Shown here one piece after another: positions 1-11,500 of a stretch of DNA of 60,000 bases. The stretch is from Cristatella mucedo (Eukaryota; Bryozoa; Phylactolaemata; Cristatellidae): positions 2,170,001-2,230,000 of the forward strand of contig WPIO01000014.1 in the NCBI GenBank assembly GCA_009760855.2. Direction: 5' to 3'. Positions within the stretch are counted from its first letter, which is position 1. Every line of letters starts with the position of its first letter. Both the position numbers and the translations under genes were made by a program. Below the pieces are notes generated by a model. It searched no databases. It had not been told where the DNA came from and saw nothing but the letters and a program-made list of their open reading frames with translations.

Positions 1-2130
1 CATATGTTTACATTGTCGCATGTATCCTACCCTTGTGATCTGTGGTCAGGATGCTGTCAGCTTGCTTAGGCTGTCTACTTAGCCAATGCACCTCATGCTG
101 CCTGGCTCACAGAGCAGAGGACTGCGCTCGGAAAAGGTGTTTCCAATTACCCTCCCCGTTTAGTTCGTGCGCTCCGGTAATGCAGGCCTGGGTTTTAGTC
201 GCTGGACTGCCTGGCAAAGCATGTGACCTGCCCTGCATTCGTGGGAGGCGGAGGCAGCCACATTTGAGTTTCCAATCTGACCCTGGTGAGACATTTGAAC
301 TGCCGTATGTTCTACTAGATTTTGTTGATTTACTTTTTCTTATCTGTTCAAGATAATGTTGTCTTGGAATTTGGGCTCTTAGCAGCTATTGCCATCGTTG
401 CAGATATTCACATGCTCCCAACCTGGGTGCACTCACAGCAAGATCGTTACCTTTACAGCCAAGTTTGCGTTTAGCGCATGCAAAAGTCATCGAGCTTCTC
501 TGGGGTAGGTGTTAAGGAAGGTCGGTAAAAGCACCTTTAGTGGATGGATAGGCAGCTACTTTCGAGCACTCGATCCTTAGTCACTGGCAGCTCTGATTCA
601 AAACTCTTTTGAGTAGCCACATTCTTTGGCCATGTCATGGAGAGTGGGCATTAGAAAAGAGCAGGATAGCCTCGTAAAAATGTAGCAATATTTTATTAGA
701 GCCTTTTAACCCTAACTTTGCAAGCAATAATGTGCATCTAGTTTTTTGGCCCCACCAAGCAATAGAGGTGGTGAGGCCATATTAAATATGACAGTTACTT
801 GGCCACTGACCCATAGTAATAGATTTTTTCATGAATCAGCAGAACTTTGACCTTAAATGAGAGTGCTTTTAAGTCCCCAGTGCTGTGACGACAGCAGCAC
901 ACTAGCTATCATTAATACCAGTATGTCACACTTGTTCAACATTATACAAAGTGGTTTCTACAAGGTTAGTATTATGGACGGCTCGTAGCCCAAGGAGTCC
1001 AGAACGCTTTTGCCGTCTCTCAAGCGACGACTCTTGAGCTGAAGCACTGAATGCTTGCTGCCTCCCCTAATGCATCTTCAGTTCCCATCGATTGTATTGG
1101 CCACCTTTGGAGGCAGACCCATAAGCTGCAGTGTTTTGCCCCCTAGAAGGCCTCTTTAGCCCCGCTGATAACAATATGGTAGCCTCTAGCCCAAAAGATA
1201 ACAGCAGACCGAATCTTCACACCGAAGGCTAGCAGCACTCGTTAAGCCTTTTTTTAATTTAGCATCCCATTTATGGATGTTTTGATGCTGTCCGCCGATG
1301 GTGTGAAGCCCGAAGAATCTTTAAGCAACATCGAAAAAGGAATAAGTGGCTCTTATTTGGGGTTACTGAAGCTGTGTCTCAGTGTGTATGCTGCTCCGAA
1401 GGCATATTGTATTATAGTTTCCTTCCTGAAGAATTATCTTGAATGCAACACGCCGAAAAAAAACTCACGTAGAAAGGCAGGTTTAGTCCTTTTGTGTGAG
1501 CCTCTTTTTTTGTAAAACTGGAAGGTGCGCGCCGAAGGTGTGTTTAGGACCTGTCTAAAAAGAAAGAAGCAACTGGTACCCCGATATTGGGAATGCACCG
1601 TCCGGCAGGCCTTAAAAAAAATCACATCTGTATCTACTTGACAGTTGTATTCAGCCCTCTGACAAAAAGAAACTATAGTCTTCTATAAAGCAGCTCATCA
1701 CGAGCGCCAAAGGAGCTATCGCTGGCAGCCCGTTCTGGTCCATCTAGGGGAAAATGTATGCCCTCACCCACCAGGAGCCTCCAGTGCTCCTCCAGCTCTC
1801 TAAGCCTGGTAGCCCCTCACTTGAAGCCTGAGCCATCGCCTGAACACACCCCTGGGCCATCGCCTGGGCGCTGGCACCGGTGCTGCCAATGTGGTGCGAG
1901 TGTGTGCCACCCAATGCTCGGTAGCACGCAGGTTGTGCAGGCGATTCCGGCTTGGCACAGCCTGCGCAGTGCGAGCTTCGAGCACGCAGGAGGTCTTCGA
2001 GGGCGGCTGCATCTTTACCCGTGTTTCTGTTCCATTGCACTGCCTTTTTCCATATGTACAATCGGAGAACACAATCGTTGACTCGATTGCCAGAGTCGTC
2101 ACTTCGAGGCTAAGCCAGGTGGAGAGGTCT
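1..2130. other. Intergenic sequence without a recognisable gene
   Basis: I see no open frame here that resembles a known protein and no clear splice-linked exons. Short open frames (for instance around 42-356, and 1744-2102 on both strands) are low-complexity or compositionally driven. The stretch 1740-2100 is GC-richer than its surroundings but codes for nothing I recognise. Confidence 0.5.
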
Positions 2131-2140
2131 CGTCTTTTAA

Positions 2141-3609
2141 ATGGGCCAATGCTTTGCTCCCAAAGCTCTCCTTATGAGGTTCGTGGACCTGTTGCTGCCC
2201 ACCATAACCGATGTTGTTAATATGATCCTGGTTATCGATGAAGTCCTTTCAATTCTGAAAGCAGCTGTTATCAGGCCACTCATTAAAAAGCCTACCCCAG
2301 ATTATCAGACTTTTAGTAGTTTTCATCTAGTCTTCCTTTTGCCAATCCTATCCAAGACGCTTCATGCAGCTAGTGGTGGCCCAGCAGTTCAACGAGCACA
2401 TCAGATCTTGCTAGTAAGTTCCAGTCGGGGGCTAACCGTCTATGCTGATCAGCCTAGGTCCTCTTTGCTGGTTCTTCTCAATCTGTGAGTAGCACTTGAC
2501 TCAGTTGCCACCAAATCCTTCTGGAGTTCTTCTCGACACGCCCAGATATCAGTAGCACGGTGCTAAACTGGTTTAGCTCATATCTCGGTGAGGGATGTCA
2601 GAGTGTAGATGTAAATGGCTGGCGGTCGTCCAGAGAGCTCGTAAAGTACGGGATACCTCAGGGTTCGGTCTTAGGCTCCCTTCTCTTTGCTATGAAGTCT
2701 CTGATCGTGGTCTGTGTCGTTAGGTTTTTTTTTGGGTGTTATACAAATTAAGTATATTTAAAAAAAATTGTTTACCTGTCTTTCGACCCATTCCAGGCTT
2801 TGCTCAGCATCCGACTCACTTAACTCCTTCGAAGACTGATTCGAAATTTGTATTTAGTTGGTCGATTACTTCCTGAAGCTTAACGATGATGACACTAACC
2901 TAATGGTTATAGTGGGCAAGTCTAGTGTCTTCTTCAAGTTGTAAGACCTCCCCTTTAATATTGGTTCATCTAGCATCACTCCTGTGATGTCTTCCCGTAA
3001 TATAGGCAAGCTATTCCAAAACGACTTGTCAATGGCTGTGCACGATGTCTCCACTGTTAAGTCGGCCTTCAGCTAAGGAACATATTAAAAAATTAGGATC
3101 TGCTTAGAAAAGAATACGGCTGCCCAACTAATTCACTCGCTCGTGACATCGAGTATAGATTACTGCAATTCCCGTTATTCCGGACTCTTGGCCTGCGTCC
3201 ATAACCACCTTCGGCTGGCAAAAAACTCAGCTGCTCGGCTGGTCTGTAGTCTGTGGTGTAGCTGCGAAGTCACGCCACTTCTGCCCGAGCTCAAGCAGCG
3301 AATCTATTCATAGATCAGTCAGGCCTGAAGGTCGCTTAACTTGCTTGCAGCAATGCAAATTAGCAGACCTCTTTGTTCCGCCACCGCCCACTCCTCGGCT
3401 TCCATTCGTCTCGCCACCGTTGCTCGCTCGAAATAAATTGAAATCTTTTGGTGGTAAGGCCTTCAGTTCGTATGCACTGACAGTGTGGAACTAGTTTCTG
3501 GCCTCGGTCATTACCTGTTATGACTTGCATTTTTTAAGTCTTGCCTGAAAACACGTATTTTCTGCTCCGCTTTCCCACCTCCCATTTAGCTTGTCTTTTT
3601 GTTCTAATA
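2141..3609 (+). mobile_element. Decayed CR1/L2-type LINE, reverse transcriptase region (copy 1)
   Basis: Frames in this stretch carry reverse-transcriptase motifs of CR1/L2-like non-LTR retrotransposons in the right order. A LKAAVIRPLIKKP block lies near 2255-2295, followed by SLLVLLNL near 2465-2485. A WFSSYLGEG...VDVNGWRSS segment and YGIPQGSVLGSLLF lie around 2570-2690. Frames are interrupted by stops and shifts, so this is a dead copy. Downstream (3110-3600) the DNA still resembles the C-terminal part of the same ORF, for instance an AFSSYALTVWN-like piece near 3465, and it ends in an A-rich tract beside a SINE. The family is recognised from motif memory; the exact clade (L2, Rex1, Daphne) is not decided. 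Confidence 0.75.
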
Positions 3610-3625
3610 AAAATTGAAAAATATT

Positions 3626-3780
3626 ATTCATTTGTATAGCACCCTAAGAGAACTTATCTATATTCAGGTGCTTTACATATGCCAAAGGGGGTTCGAGCCT
3701 ACGACCCTGGTCATTACATACATTCACCTTGACCTTGGTCGGAGCAAGCTCTTGAACCATGGGGCCGAGCCAGCTTGGCA
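3626..3780 (-). mobile_element. tRNA-derived SINE-B copy, reverse orientation
   Basis: On the minus strand this reads as a tRNA-like head (B-box-like GGTTCGAACCC variant) followed by GCGCC...AGAGAT...TTCTCTTAGGGTGCTATACAAATGAAT, the LINE-type hairpin tail. About 30 nt of extra sequence interrupts the head relative to the copy at 41581. It sits directly against the end of the LINE copy at 2141-3609. Confidence 0.7.
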
Positions 3781-5859
3781 TGTGCTTTGCATACTTACCT
3801 GGCATGATTCAATGCATGTTACAGCTGTAGAGATATTTGTTTGCCTTTGCATGATGCTATCCGTGCCATTTACCCTTGGCTATTAATTCTCTTGCAGCGG
3901 TGAGTTTAAAAGTGCTGGATAGAGATTTAGTTCTCTCAGGGTGCTATACAAGTTACCCATCTACTCCAATAAGAAGCCAGACTTGTTAGTCTTGCTAATT
4001 TGTAAGTCCATCACTGGCGTCACGTTCTCAAGTACTTTGGCTATAAACGGTTATAAACTGTTTAGAGGAGACAGGCTTATTAAGGGCTGTGAACTTACAG
4101 GGTTGTTCACAGGGTGGCCATGGCATTCCGGCTGCTGGAGCTCATTTCATTCCAGCAGTTTGCGCTCTCTGAACTATGACCCTCTTTGCTGTCGCCCGAA
4201 ACGACAGGCTGACGCTTTTCAGCTTGCTTCCACTGCGGTGTTAAATGTAAGCTGTCACCGACAAGAAAGCCGCTGGCATCCTGGAAAAGCATATAGTTAA
4301 ATACTATGGTAGAATGTAATATTGCGGTTGAATAATACGGCATCGTTATGAATACAGACAGCTCACTTCTGCTATTTGCTGTGTCCATGGCAAGATGTTC
4401 AACACAGTTTCCACCGTCTGTTTATATTTACATTAAAATATACATTGTGCTATCGTTTTAAAGGGTGTTGGCATGGCTGCCTTCCGAAGATCAAAGTGGC
4501 CCTCGAGGCTTGTGGCAAAGGAGCTAGTGTCACTTTACACAATATATTTGACTGCTATTTTCCTTAAGCTTCTTTGCATTCATCTGGTGTGCATTAGTAT
4601 CTCTCACTTGTGGTGTATACTGCAGTAAGCATTGGGGGTACGATGCCTATTGTAGAGTTCCGGTGACTATGATGATTTAAGTACCACCAACTCTAGGGAT
4701 CAGCACTTTGCAAGTGGACTTTCTTGGATCTCAGACGATGGCCTGAAGCCGTTTGCCAAATTTACGTCGCAACAACCATCTTGACCCGAACCAAAATTGC
4801 ATATCTTGGAAGCTGACAGCTGACATCGTGAACGAGTCACTTCTTTTATTCTTCACCATCAGCCTTTGCCGCGTATGTGATCCTCTCCACGTCACTGACC
4901 GCGTGGCTAAGTGTTCCTGACCTGAGGCTTTACCTTTACGGCCTGCCAAATTGGCAGGCATAGGATAAGTGTAGCACAATCGTTATGCTGCCTGTCCTGT
5001 CGGGCATGACCTGCTTAAAGCTATTTTTACTGTAAGTTTAACTGTGTGCTCCAATACTGCCAATAAAAAAGTCAAGACTGAATACGAGGAATTATTGATC
5101 TCCTTGCTTCCTGCCCAGGCCATTTCTTCAGCTAGTCAAGAATGGCTAGATGAAGTACAGTATTATAACGGTGTTTCATTCCACGGTAAGTACTAACGAT
5201 TGTAACAATAAAAGAGCATGGGTACTCATCGTGTGACTTGATGCTCAGCACGGTAACACTTGCTTTTGGCGATTTGCAAACGCCAGCTATTGCATGTGCC
5301 TTTTAGTCATAGAACCAAGAAGCATGCATGGTTGAGAGAGGCTCAAGCCTTCCAAGCAACATTGAAAGCACTAAAAGCATACGTAGAAACTATAGGCACC
5401 ACTCGGGCTAATTTCTTATCTTGACGGCCCGGCTACTACCAGATAGTCCACACCAGCGTTAATGCCTGGATTTTTGCTCCGCTGAAGCTGTACAGCAGTA
5501 GCCATACCTGAGAACATTTCAGTACCGGCAAGTCTGGAGAAAATCCCGGTGCTAACTAGTGCACTTTTGAGCTGAGCTGCACTTCAGAGGAAGTGCCTTT
5601 TTTCTTGGTATAATTTTTCATAATGTAGCGATTGGAAGTTTTTTCGTCCAATGAGTAGAGATAGACAAGAGTTTTGACAACAGTTGAAGCTATCAAAGCG
5701 CCACTTCTGCACATGCACCCGGCAGCAATATATCCACACCGAGGGGCTGCTTTTTTCTCCGGTTTCGTCTAAAACTAGCCTTAAAAGCACCTATATCACA
5801 TCCAAGTCTCACCTGCTTGCAGGCGTCGCGACCACCACGGCCAGAGGTATTGGCAGTTT
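3781..5859. other. Intergenic sequence; one SINE/LINE tail fragment, no gene seen
   Basis: No recognisable coding exon was found. The only assignable piece is a short plus-strand fragment at about 3908-3955 resembling the hairpin tail (AGTGCTGGATAGAGAT...CTCTCAGGGTGCTATACAAG). Open frames up to about 119 codons here match nothing I know. Confidence 0.45.
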
Positions 5860-6248
5860 GCATATTGGAGACCGTGCATTTAGTTCGTATGCTCCCAAAG
5901 CCTGGAACTCCCTCCCGACCTGCGTCAGAACATCCCCTGACCTGACCACATTTAAAAGGAACCTAAAAACACACCTATTTAGGACAGCATCTAGTGGGTC
6001 CCTGTGATTCGTACTTCACGTGCTTATGTGTGCTAACACTGTGCATGCTGCCACTAACCACATTTGCATGCTGACCCTGTGCATGTCACCCCTAACCACG
6101 TCATTCATTTTGTTTGTTTTTCAAGCATGATTTTACTTACCATTTAATTGCATTTCCCTTTGCAGCAAATGTAAAGCGCCTAGAAAGAGATTAAGTTCTC
6201 TGAGGGCGCTTTATCAAGTACATTATTATTATTATTATTATTATTATT
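5860..6248 (+). mobile_element. 5'-truncated LINE, C-terminus plus 3' tail (copy 2)
   Basis: The frame ending at the stop codon at 6005-6007 reads [18 protein letters not shown] and then TFKRNLKTHLFRTA, the typical C-terminus of CR1/L2-type ORF2. It is followed by about 170 nt of 3' UTR, the hairpin AAAGCGCC...GGGCGCTTT at about 6173-6213, and an (ATT)n run to 6248. The ORF upstream of about 5860 does not obviously match other copies, so the 5' truncation point is approximate. Confidence 0.85.
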
Positions 6249-7473
6249 GCCTGCTTCCACAGGCTTCCGGTTAGGCTCGTGCCTGCTGCTCCGACCGGTA
6301 ACTATCGGCAGTGTGGAGAAGCTCGAGGCCTCAGTCCCAGTGTACCTGGGCCTCCGAGACACGTCAGTGTTCTAGCCCCGGAAGCTGTACCCCTAGGTCT
6401 AAGCGGCTTACGGGTGTGCAGTCGGCTTACGGGTGTGCAGTCGGCTTACGGCCTACCATCCACTTCGAGCACCTCGGGCAAAGGTTCAAAAGTAATGGTC
6501 TTAATAGAGAACCATTCTGACTATTAAAAGTAGCAGCTCTTCTGAGCTTTCCTTGATAGCAGTCAAAATTATGAGAATTCGAAAATTATGGCGATCTCGT
6601 TCGCCTGCCGGCGATTCCAACACTTCCTTTCGTGCTGGCATTTGCAGCCAGTTCCTGACCACTTCCTGCTGGAGTACAGTTCTCTGCCGGGAATGCTAAT
6701 ATTGTTGACGGTTTAAAGCTTTTTGCACCTGCACTCAATCTTGTAGTAAGCTTCAGAAAACATTTCAGTAGAAGAACCAAATTTGCATGACAGCGAAATG
6801 GCAGACGAGGTCTCGACAGACCGGGGATCGTGAAAACACCAACAGGCCCACCCAATCAGCTGGGGTCTACAAAGCCCAGTCCCATGTCAGCCTAAAGGAT
6901 GTCTTTCTTCAGCACACACTATTACTGCATGCTCCGATATCCATGCCTCCGATAGTTTCCTGATTAGGGTGCTGTGCCATTGATTGTAACGTGAAACTTT
7001 CTTCGGTGTGCAATTGCTCACTCTTAGAGCTTTCCGTTGGCCTTTGACGATACTCTTGCTTGAGATCCTGTACCCTCTGAATGAGAGGCGTCTAGCTCCC
7101 GACAGCCTGAATGCGATCCACCGGGCATCGTGTCTATGCGCTGCCACGTTTAAGGAAAGACGGTGCGCAGAACAATTCTGCAGACCCATTGCGACGATTC
7201 TTCAACTATGTCAACTGCTTCTACGTACACCTGCTGCATCGAGTGCCATGCATTCAATACGTGGCTTTCAAGTTTCACACGGTCCTCAGATCTGAATCGA
7301 AATTAGCAGTATTGTGTAATTTTGAAGCAGATAATTTCGCAGCAGCAGAATGAGTAAAAGGGACGAAATTTAATTAAGCCCGTTTGTCTTAAAAAGGCAT
7401 GTTCATAACACAATGTAGCACTGTGTAAAGTGGCATACGACCGCTAACTTGTTACACAACACTCAATAGCCAG
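6249..7473. other. Intergenic sequence without recognised gene
   Basis: This stretch lies downstream of the UPF0598 gene, which points leftward. Two minus-strand open frames (6586-6855 and 6887-7189) match nothing I know and show no convincing splice signals. A short tandem duplication of a ~19-nt unit (CGGCTTACGGGTGTGCAGT) occurs at about 6404-6453. It could include the 3' UTR of the UPF0598 gene; I see no clear AATAAA on the minus strand. Confidence 0.45.
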
Positions 7474-8298
7474 TTACTGAGCACTGGTAGTCCTTTGTGC
7501 GAGCAACGAATACAGCGAGTTACTTAGCGGAACTTTTTGGCCTTCCCAAAGGAAGTGCGTAGGGGGATCTCGCTCTTCCGATGCGCCGTTTTCGTAAATG
7601 AACATCCGGGACCATTCCATAGCTAGCGATGACTTGACGAGTCCCAGTCCACCCACAATCGCCGAAGCCGGATGGTAAATACGTCCGGAGGCTGGTAGCA
7701 TGCATATATGCTCAATCTGAAAACTGTGTTTCAATTTATTGCCGGCGTTATTGAAGCACAGCCAGCTCGCACCGTCTTCGTGGCACAAATGTGTGAAGAC
7801 AACGGGTACGTCGTCGCAACGTAAAAAGTTCAGCTCGGTTCCGCATGGGGATACGTAGGGGAAATCTTCGTAGCGACCAGTGCTATTTCGCTTTAACCTT
7901 CTGAAGAAGATCTGCAGAAAGCTAGTGTCTGAAAGAAATGCGGCAGAGCTAAAACGCTGCCTAAAAGCCAAGGACGCTAATGCTGGCTGCCAATAAGCTA
8001 GGAGCGTCAGTACCTTTGAAGCACGTCGTAAAATTTCTCAGCTTAACGTCATCGAGGAAGAGCTTCGTTAAGTGTCAAAGAAATACGCTTAAAAATCAAT
8101 CCGTTATCCGGAAACGGAGAAATTGTCAGCATCGCATTAGCGGGGGGAGGGGACGTCGGATCTTACCTGGCCTTGGTGGTCTATATAATAAAAGTACTCT
8201 CTCACGCGGCCATCAAATAATCGACCCTGTTCGTAGCTGGAGAAATTTCGTCTAGCCAGGGACAGTAGCAAATCTGAGTGCGCTCTCAGCAGCTTCAT
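7474..8298 (-). CDS. UPF0598 protein (C8orf82 homologue), three exons
   Basis: Minus-strand exons are 8298-8167, 8062-8014 and 7928-7474. Phases agree (0 then 1) and the total is 636 nt, or 211 residues, close to the human protein's roughly 216. Donors are GTAAGA and GTACTG; acceptors are GAAG and TTTCTTTCAG. Exon 1 carries REYFYYIDHQGQ, exon 2 begins LFLDDVKLRNFTTCFK, and exon 3 has FFRRLKRNSTGRYEDFPYVS, SPCGTELNFLRCDD and VVFTHL. These are the signature blocks of the UPF0598/DUF4505 family, as recalled. The family's function is unknown. The first ~20 residues are rich in Leu and Arg with one acidic residue, like a mitochondrial presequence (inference). I start at the ATG at 8298; an in-frame ATG at 8337 would add 13 residues. 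The gene is divergent from the katanin p80 gene. Confidence 0.88.
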
Positions 8299-8585
8299 GG
8301 CAGGTCTAGCCGTTCGATGACAATCTGCAAGAGGCACGGGGATCCCTCCATAGATAATCCTATCACCGGAAGCGATACCGTAAACAGTCCCTCCAAAAGT
8401 GTGAGCCCGCAGTAATGAACCGAGTAAATAAGTTCTACAAAATTATAGTAGCTTAAAATAACCACTAATAAGTTGCATGTTCTTAATTAAGAGCAGCTAA
8501 CAGGATACTCACGTCATACCAGTGAAGAGCTCTTTAACGTTTCTAATCCGGATTGGAAAGGCATAGAGCGCTAGCGACAGCGACG
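8299..8585. promoter_or_regulatory. Putative bidirectional promoter between UPF0598 and KATNB1-like genes
   Basis: Only 287 bp separate the two divergent start codons, so the promoters and both 5' UTRs must share this stretch. An inverted CCAAT box (ATTGG) lies at 8552-8556, about 30 bp before the katanin ATG. No TATA box is obvious on either side. If translation of UPF0598 starts at 8337, the shared interval is 248 bp. This rests on geometry and one motif. Confidence 0.5.
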
Positions 8586-11500
8586 ATGGCCGCGACGAAG
8601 CGAGCCTGGAAACTGCGTAAGGCGCTGGTCCGATTTGCCGCTTTTTCTGCTTGAAAGTTTACTTAGTCCCTATTGCAAGTGGCCTTGTGAACGGGCTCGC
8701 CGGGCCGTTGTGCGTCGCCGGCTGAGAGACGGTTTTTTTTACCCTGGCGCCTCTTTTCTCCCCTACCCCCTTCTGGTGCTGACTCGACTTGGCTGTTTTC
8801 AGAGGAGTTCGTGGCTCATGCCCCCAGCGTGAACTGTGTGGCGCTGGGCCACAAGTCCGGTCGCGTAATGGCTACCGGAGGAGAGGACAAGAAAGTGAAC
8901 ATGTGGGCTGTAGGAAAGCCAAACTGCATCATGGTAAACCTTTGCATTCCTGGCAGGCGCAGGTCGTCGGTCTCACCGCACGTGGTCGTACGCGCCCGCT
9001 CTGTCGCATCTTTGACGTCCGGGGCGATAAATTTAAGCCTTAAGTGTACTTATACTATGTGGTCTTATATGCGCGCTCGCTTGCTTGCTCTTCCCTTATG
9101 CAGTCCAATCAGACGATGCTTCGAAAGATTATGCTGTTAACTATGACATATAGGACACATTGGTTGCACTTTTTACGCATAAGATATCACTGCATGCAAA
9201 TGTTAAGGTATTCAGGATTGCTGAGCCGAAGACACGCGTTTTCATTTCGTGGTAACTAAGAGCAGTGGGAGCTCGCAAGTCAGCTGCACTGTGCTCCGAG
9301 TGTGCTCCTTCGCGTAACAGAGCCGCAATGGCAGTCTTGATAACAGCTTGGCTTATTTGGTGAACAAGCCAGTGGTTCACATAGAGGTCTTGCAAGCCAA
9401 CTGTCCGAAGTGGTTTTCTGGGCGACATTTCAAGTTATAACTTTTTGATGGATTTCTTCTGAGCTTAGTATACAGTGATCTAATCCGCCAGAGATCAGTT
9501 AGATGATCAGCCTGAAAAGCTTGTTAAGCATTTTTAGCTATTTTTTTACTGGTGGTGAATTTTCAACTCATAACCTTCGTGTTTCTGCTGTATGTGTAAT
9601 GATGATAATAATAATAATATAGCAGTGTTAGAGCACCCTGTGAGATCTTTTCTGGGCACTAGGCATAGGCTGTAAAAGCAGCATAGCAACTGTGTATTTA
9701 TAACAATGTGCACAATTGCAGCAGTGTAATTACATTAAGATCTGTTCATTTAGATGTAGCTTATGCTGTAAGGTACTGACTACTGACTGGCAGGTCCACA
9801 ATAGTCCACAGCTACAGCTTGGGTCAGACTTTGTAGACTGTTAGGCTTTATACATGCATATTTTTCTCTAGTTATCAGAGGCTACCATTTCTCCTAGCAC
9901 GTTTGAGTTGCTATGCAATAGACTAGCTTGAAAATTTCAACTTTACATGCTCTTAGCTATTAGCTCAAGATATCTCGAAATATGCTCAAAGCCCACGCCG
10001 TAGGGTTCGCTTATACAATCACCCTGTTCTGTTGTCATTACTCAAATAAAAATGTAAAAACAGTTCGGAATTCATTCCGTAATTGTTCAGGGTGGTGGCT
10101 TTACCCCATGATGCTACTCACATCCTCAGCTACCCTACTGACTCGGCTATGAGTATCACTTATTCTTTGTTTCGTGAGATTAACTCTGCTGACTACCATA
10201 AGCACATGAACATAAGCATTGAACTGCTTAGGCTTTGGGTGCGCTATAGAAACTCCATAGCACCCGGTTAGTCCTTGTGGCTTTGTGGAGTTACAGACGG
10301 AGATGCATTATAAAAAATTTGAAGCAACAATAATGGATTACTTGCAGCTCAGTCTTCGGCAGGGCTGCTATGTTAAGGTTTGGAGGCTGACGGCCCTGTT
10401 GGCTCATAGCGATTGAACTGCATTCCTGAGGGAAAGGCTGAGTCATACCATCTCTGGTACAGGCCTTGATGCACGTGAGAGTCCGATTCGACTTTACTTC
10501 TGGGATTTTGTTGTGGGCTGAGTTCTAGACACATGTGCCGCTAGCTATACGACTAGAGGCTTGCTGCTTCAAGCCAGCCAAATCGATGGCCTATATCCCA
10601 ACTAAATGTGCAGTCGCATTTGTAATTTTTCTCACCTAATGCCTAGTATTTAGCTTCAGGTCGATCTTATCTCGTTCTTGCACGTGCTCATCTGAACCCT
10701 TTGCACAGAATTAAGTAAGGAAAGAATAAGCCACGTTACAGGTGATGGATTGCTATTGGTGGGCTGTTCTGAATATTACAAAACCAGGTCGTTTTTTCTA
10801 TATGTGCAAGTACATACATGTTGCAGGTCATCTAGGAAAAAGGAAGAGCTATGCCAAGTAGGGCCTTTAGCTGCCTAGGAAAGAAAGCCTCTTAAAGCCC
10901 ACCAGACTAAAATGAAATTCATATACCCATTTGGAGAGCTTGAAGTGGTGCTCCGTTAATCGCAGCAATATTCTTTGGGGTGGGTGTGCCCGTTTGCAAA
11001 CAGCATGCTCGACTCAAATCTAGAAACATTCAGAGTCAATGGATCTAGCTGCTTCTCATTCGATGCCTCGCCAGATTGTCAACTTGGTGCTCACACCACT
11101 ATAGCAATTAGGCACCTTAATGCTGAATTGTATAGGGTTGAGAAGTTATGCCCCACGAACCTTAGCAGTTCTAAAAGACGTACCTTAGGGAACCTGCTGG
11201 CTACCCACCAATGTCCAATGTATGTGCACGATGCTATGAAGCTATAAAAAAAAGTGCCACAGTAAACGTCATTACTACCAGAGAAAAAGGCTTGGCACGT
11301 ACCTCGCCAACTTGGAGCAAACTACACATGTATTGCCCAAAGATACAGAATCTGTAGAAGGTCTGCTTCAGTCCAGTTCATCCTCTTGTAGTTACACTGC
11401 CAAACTTGTGATAAGCGAGTGCCTATGACTGGGTGGCTCCTATGGAGAGACGGCTTGTTTGTAAAGGTTAAATAGTATGTGAATTGTCCAGCTTCAACAG

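Noticed and set aside
42-356. 104-codon open frame at the left edge with many cysteines
   Set aside because: No match to a known cysteine-rich family and no supporting signals. It could be a piece of an exon from a gene outside the window, but nothing here supports that.
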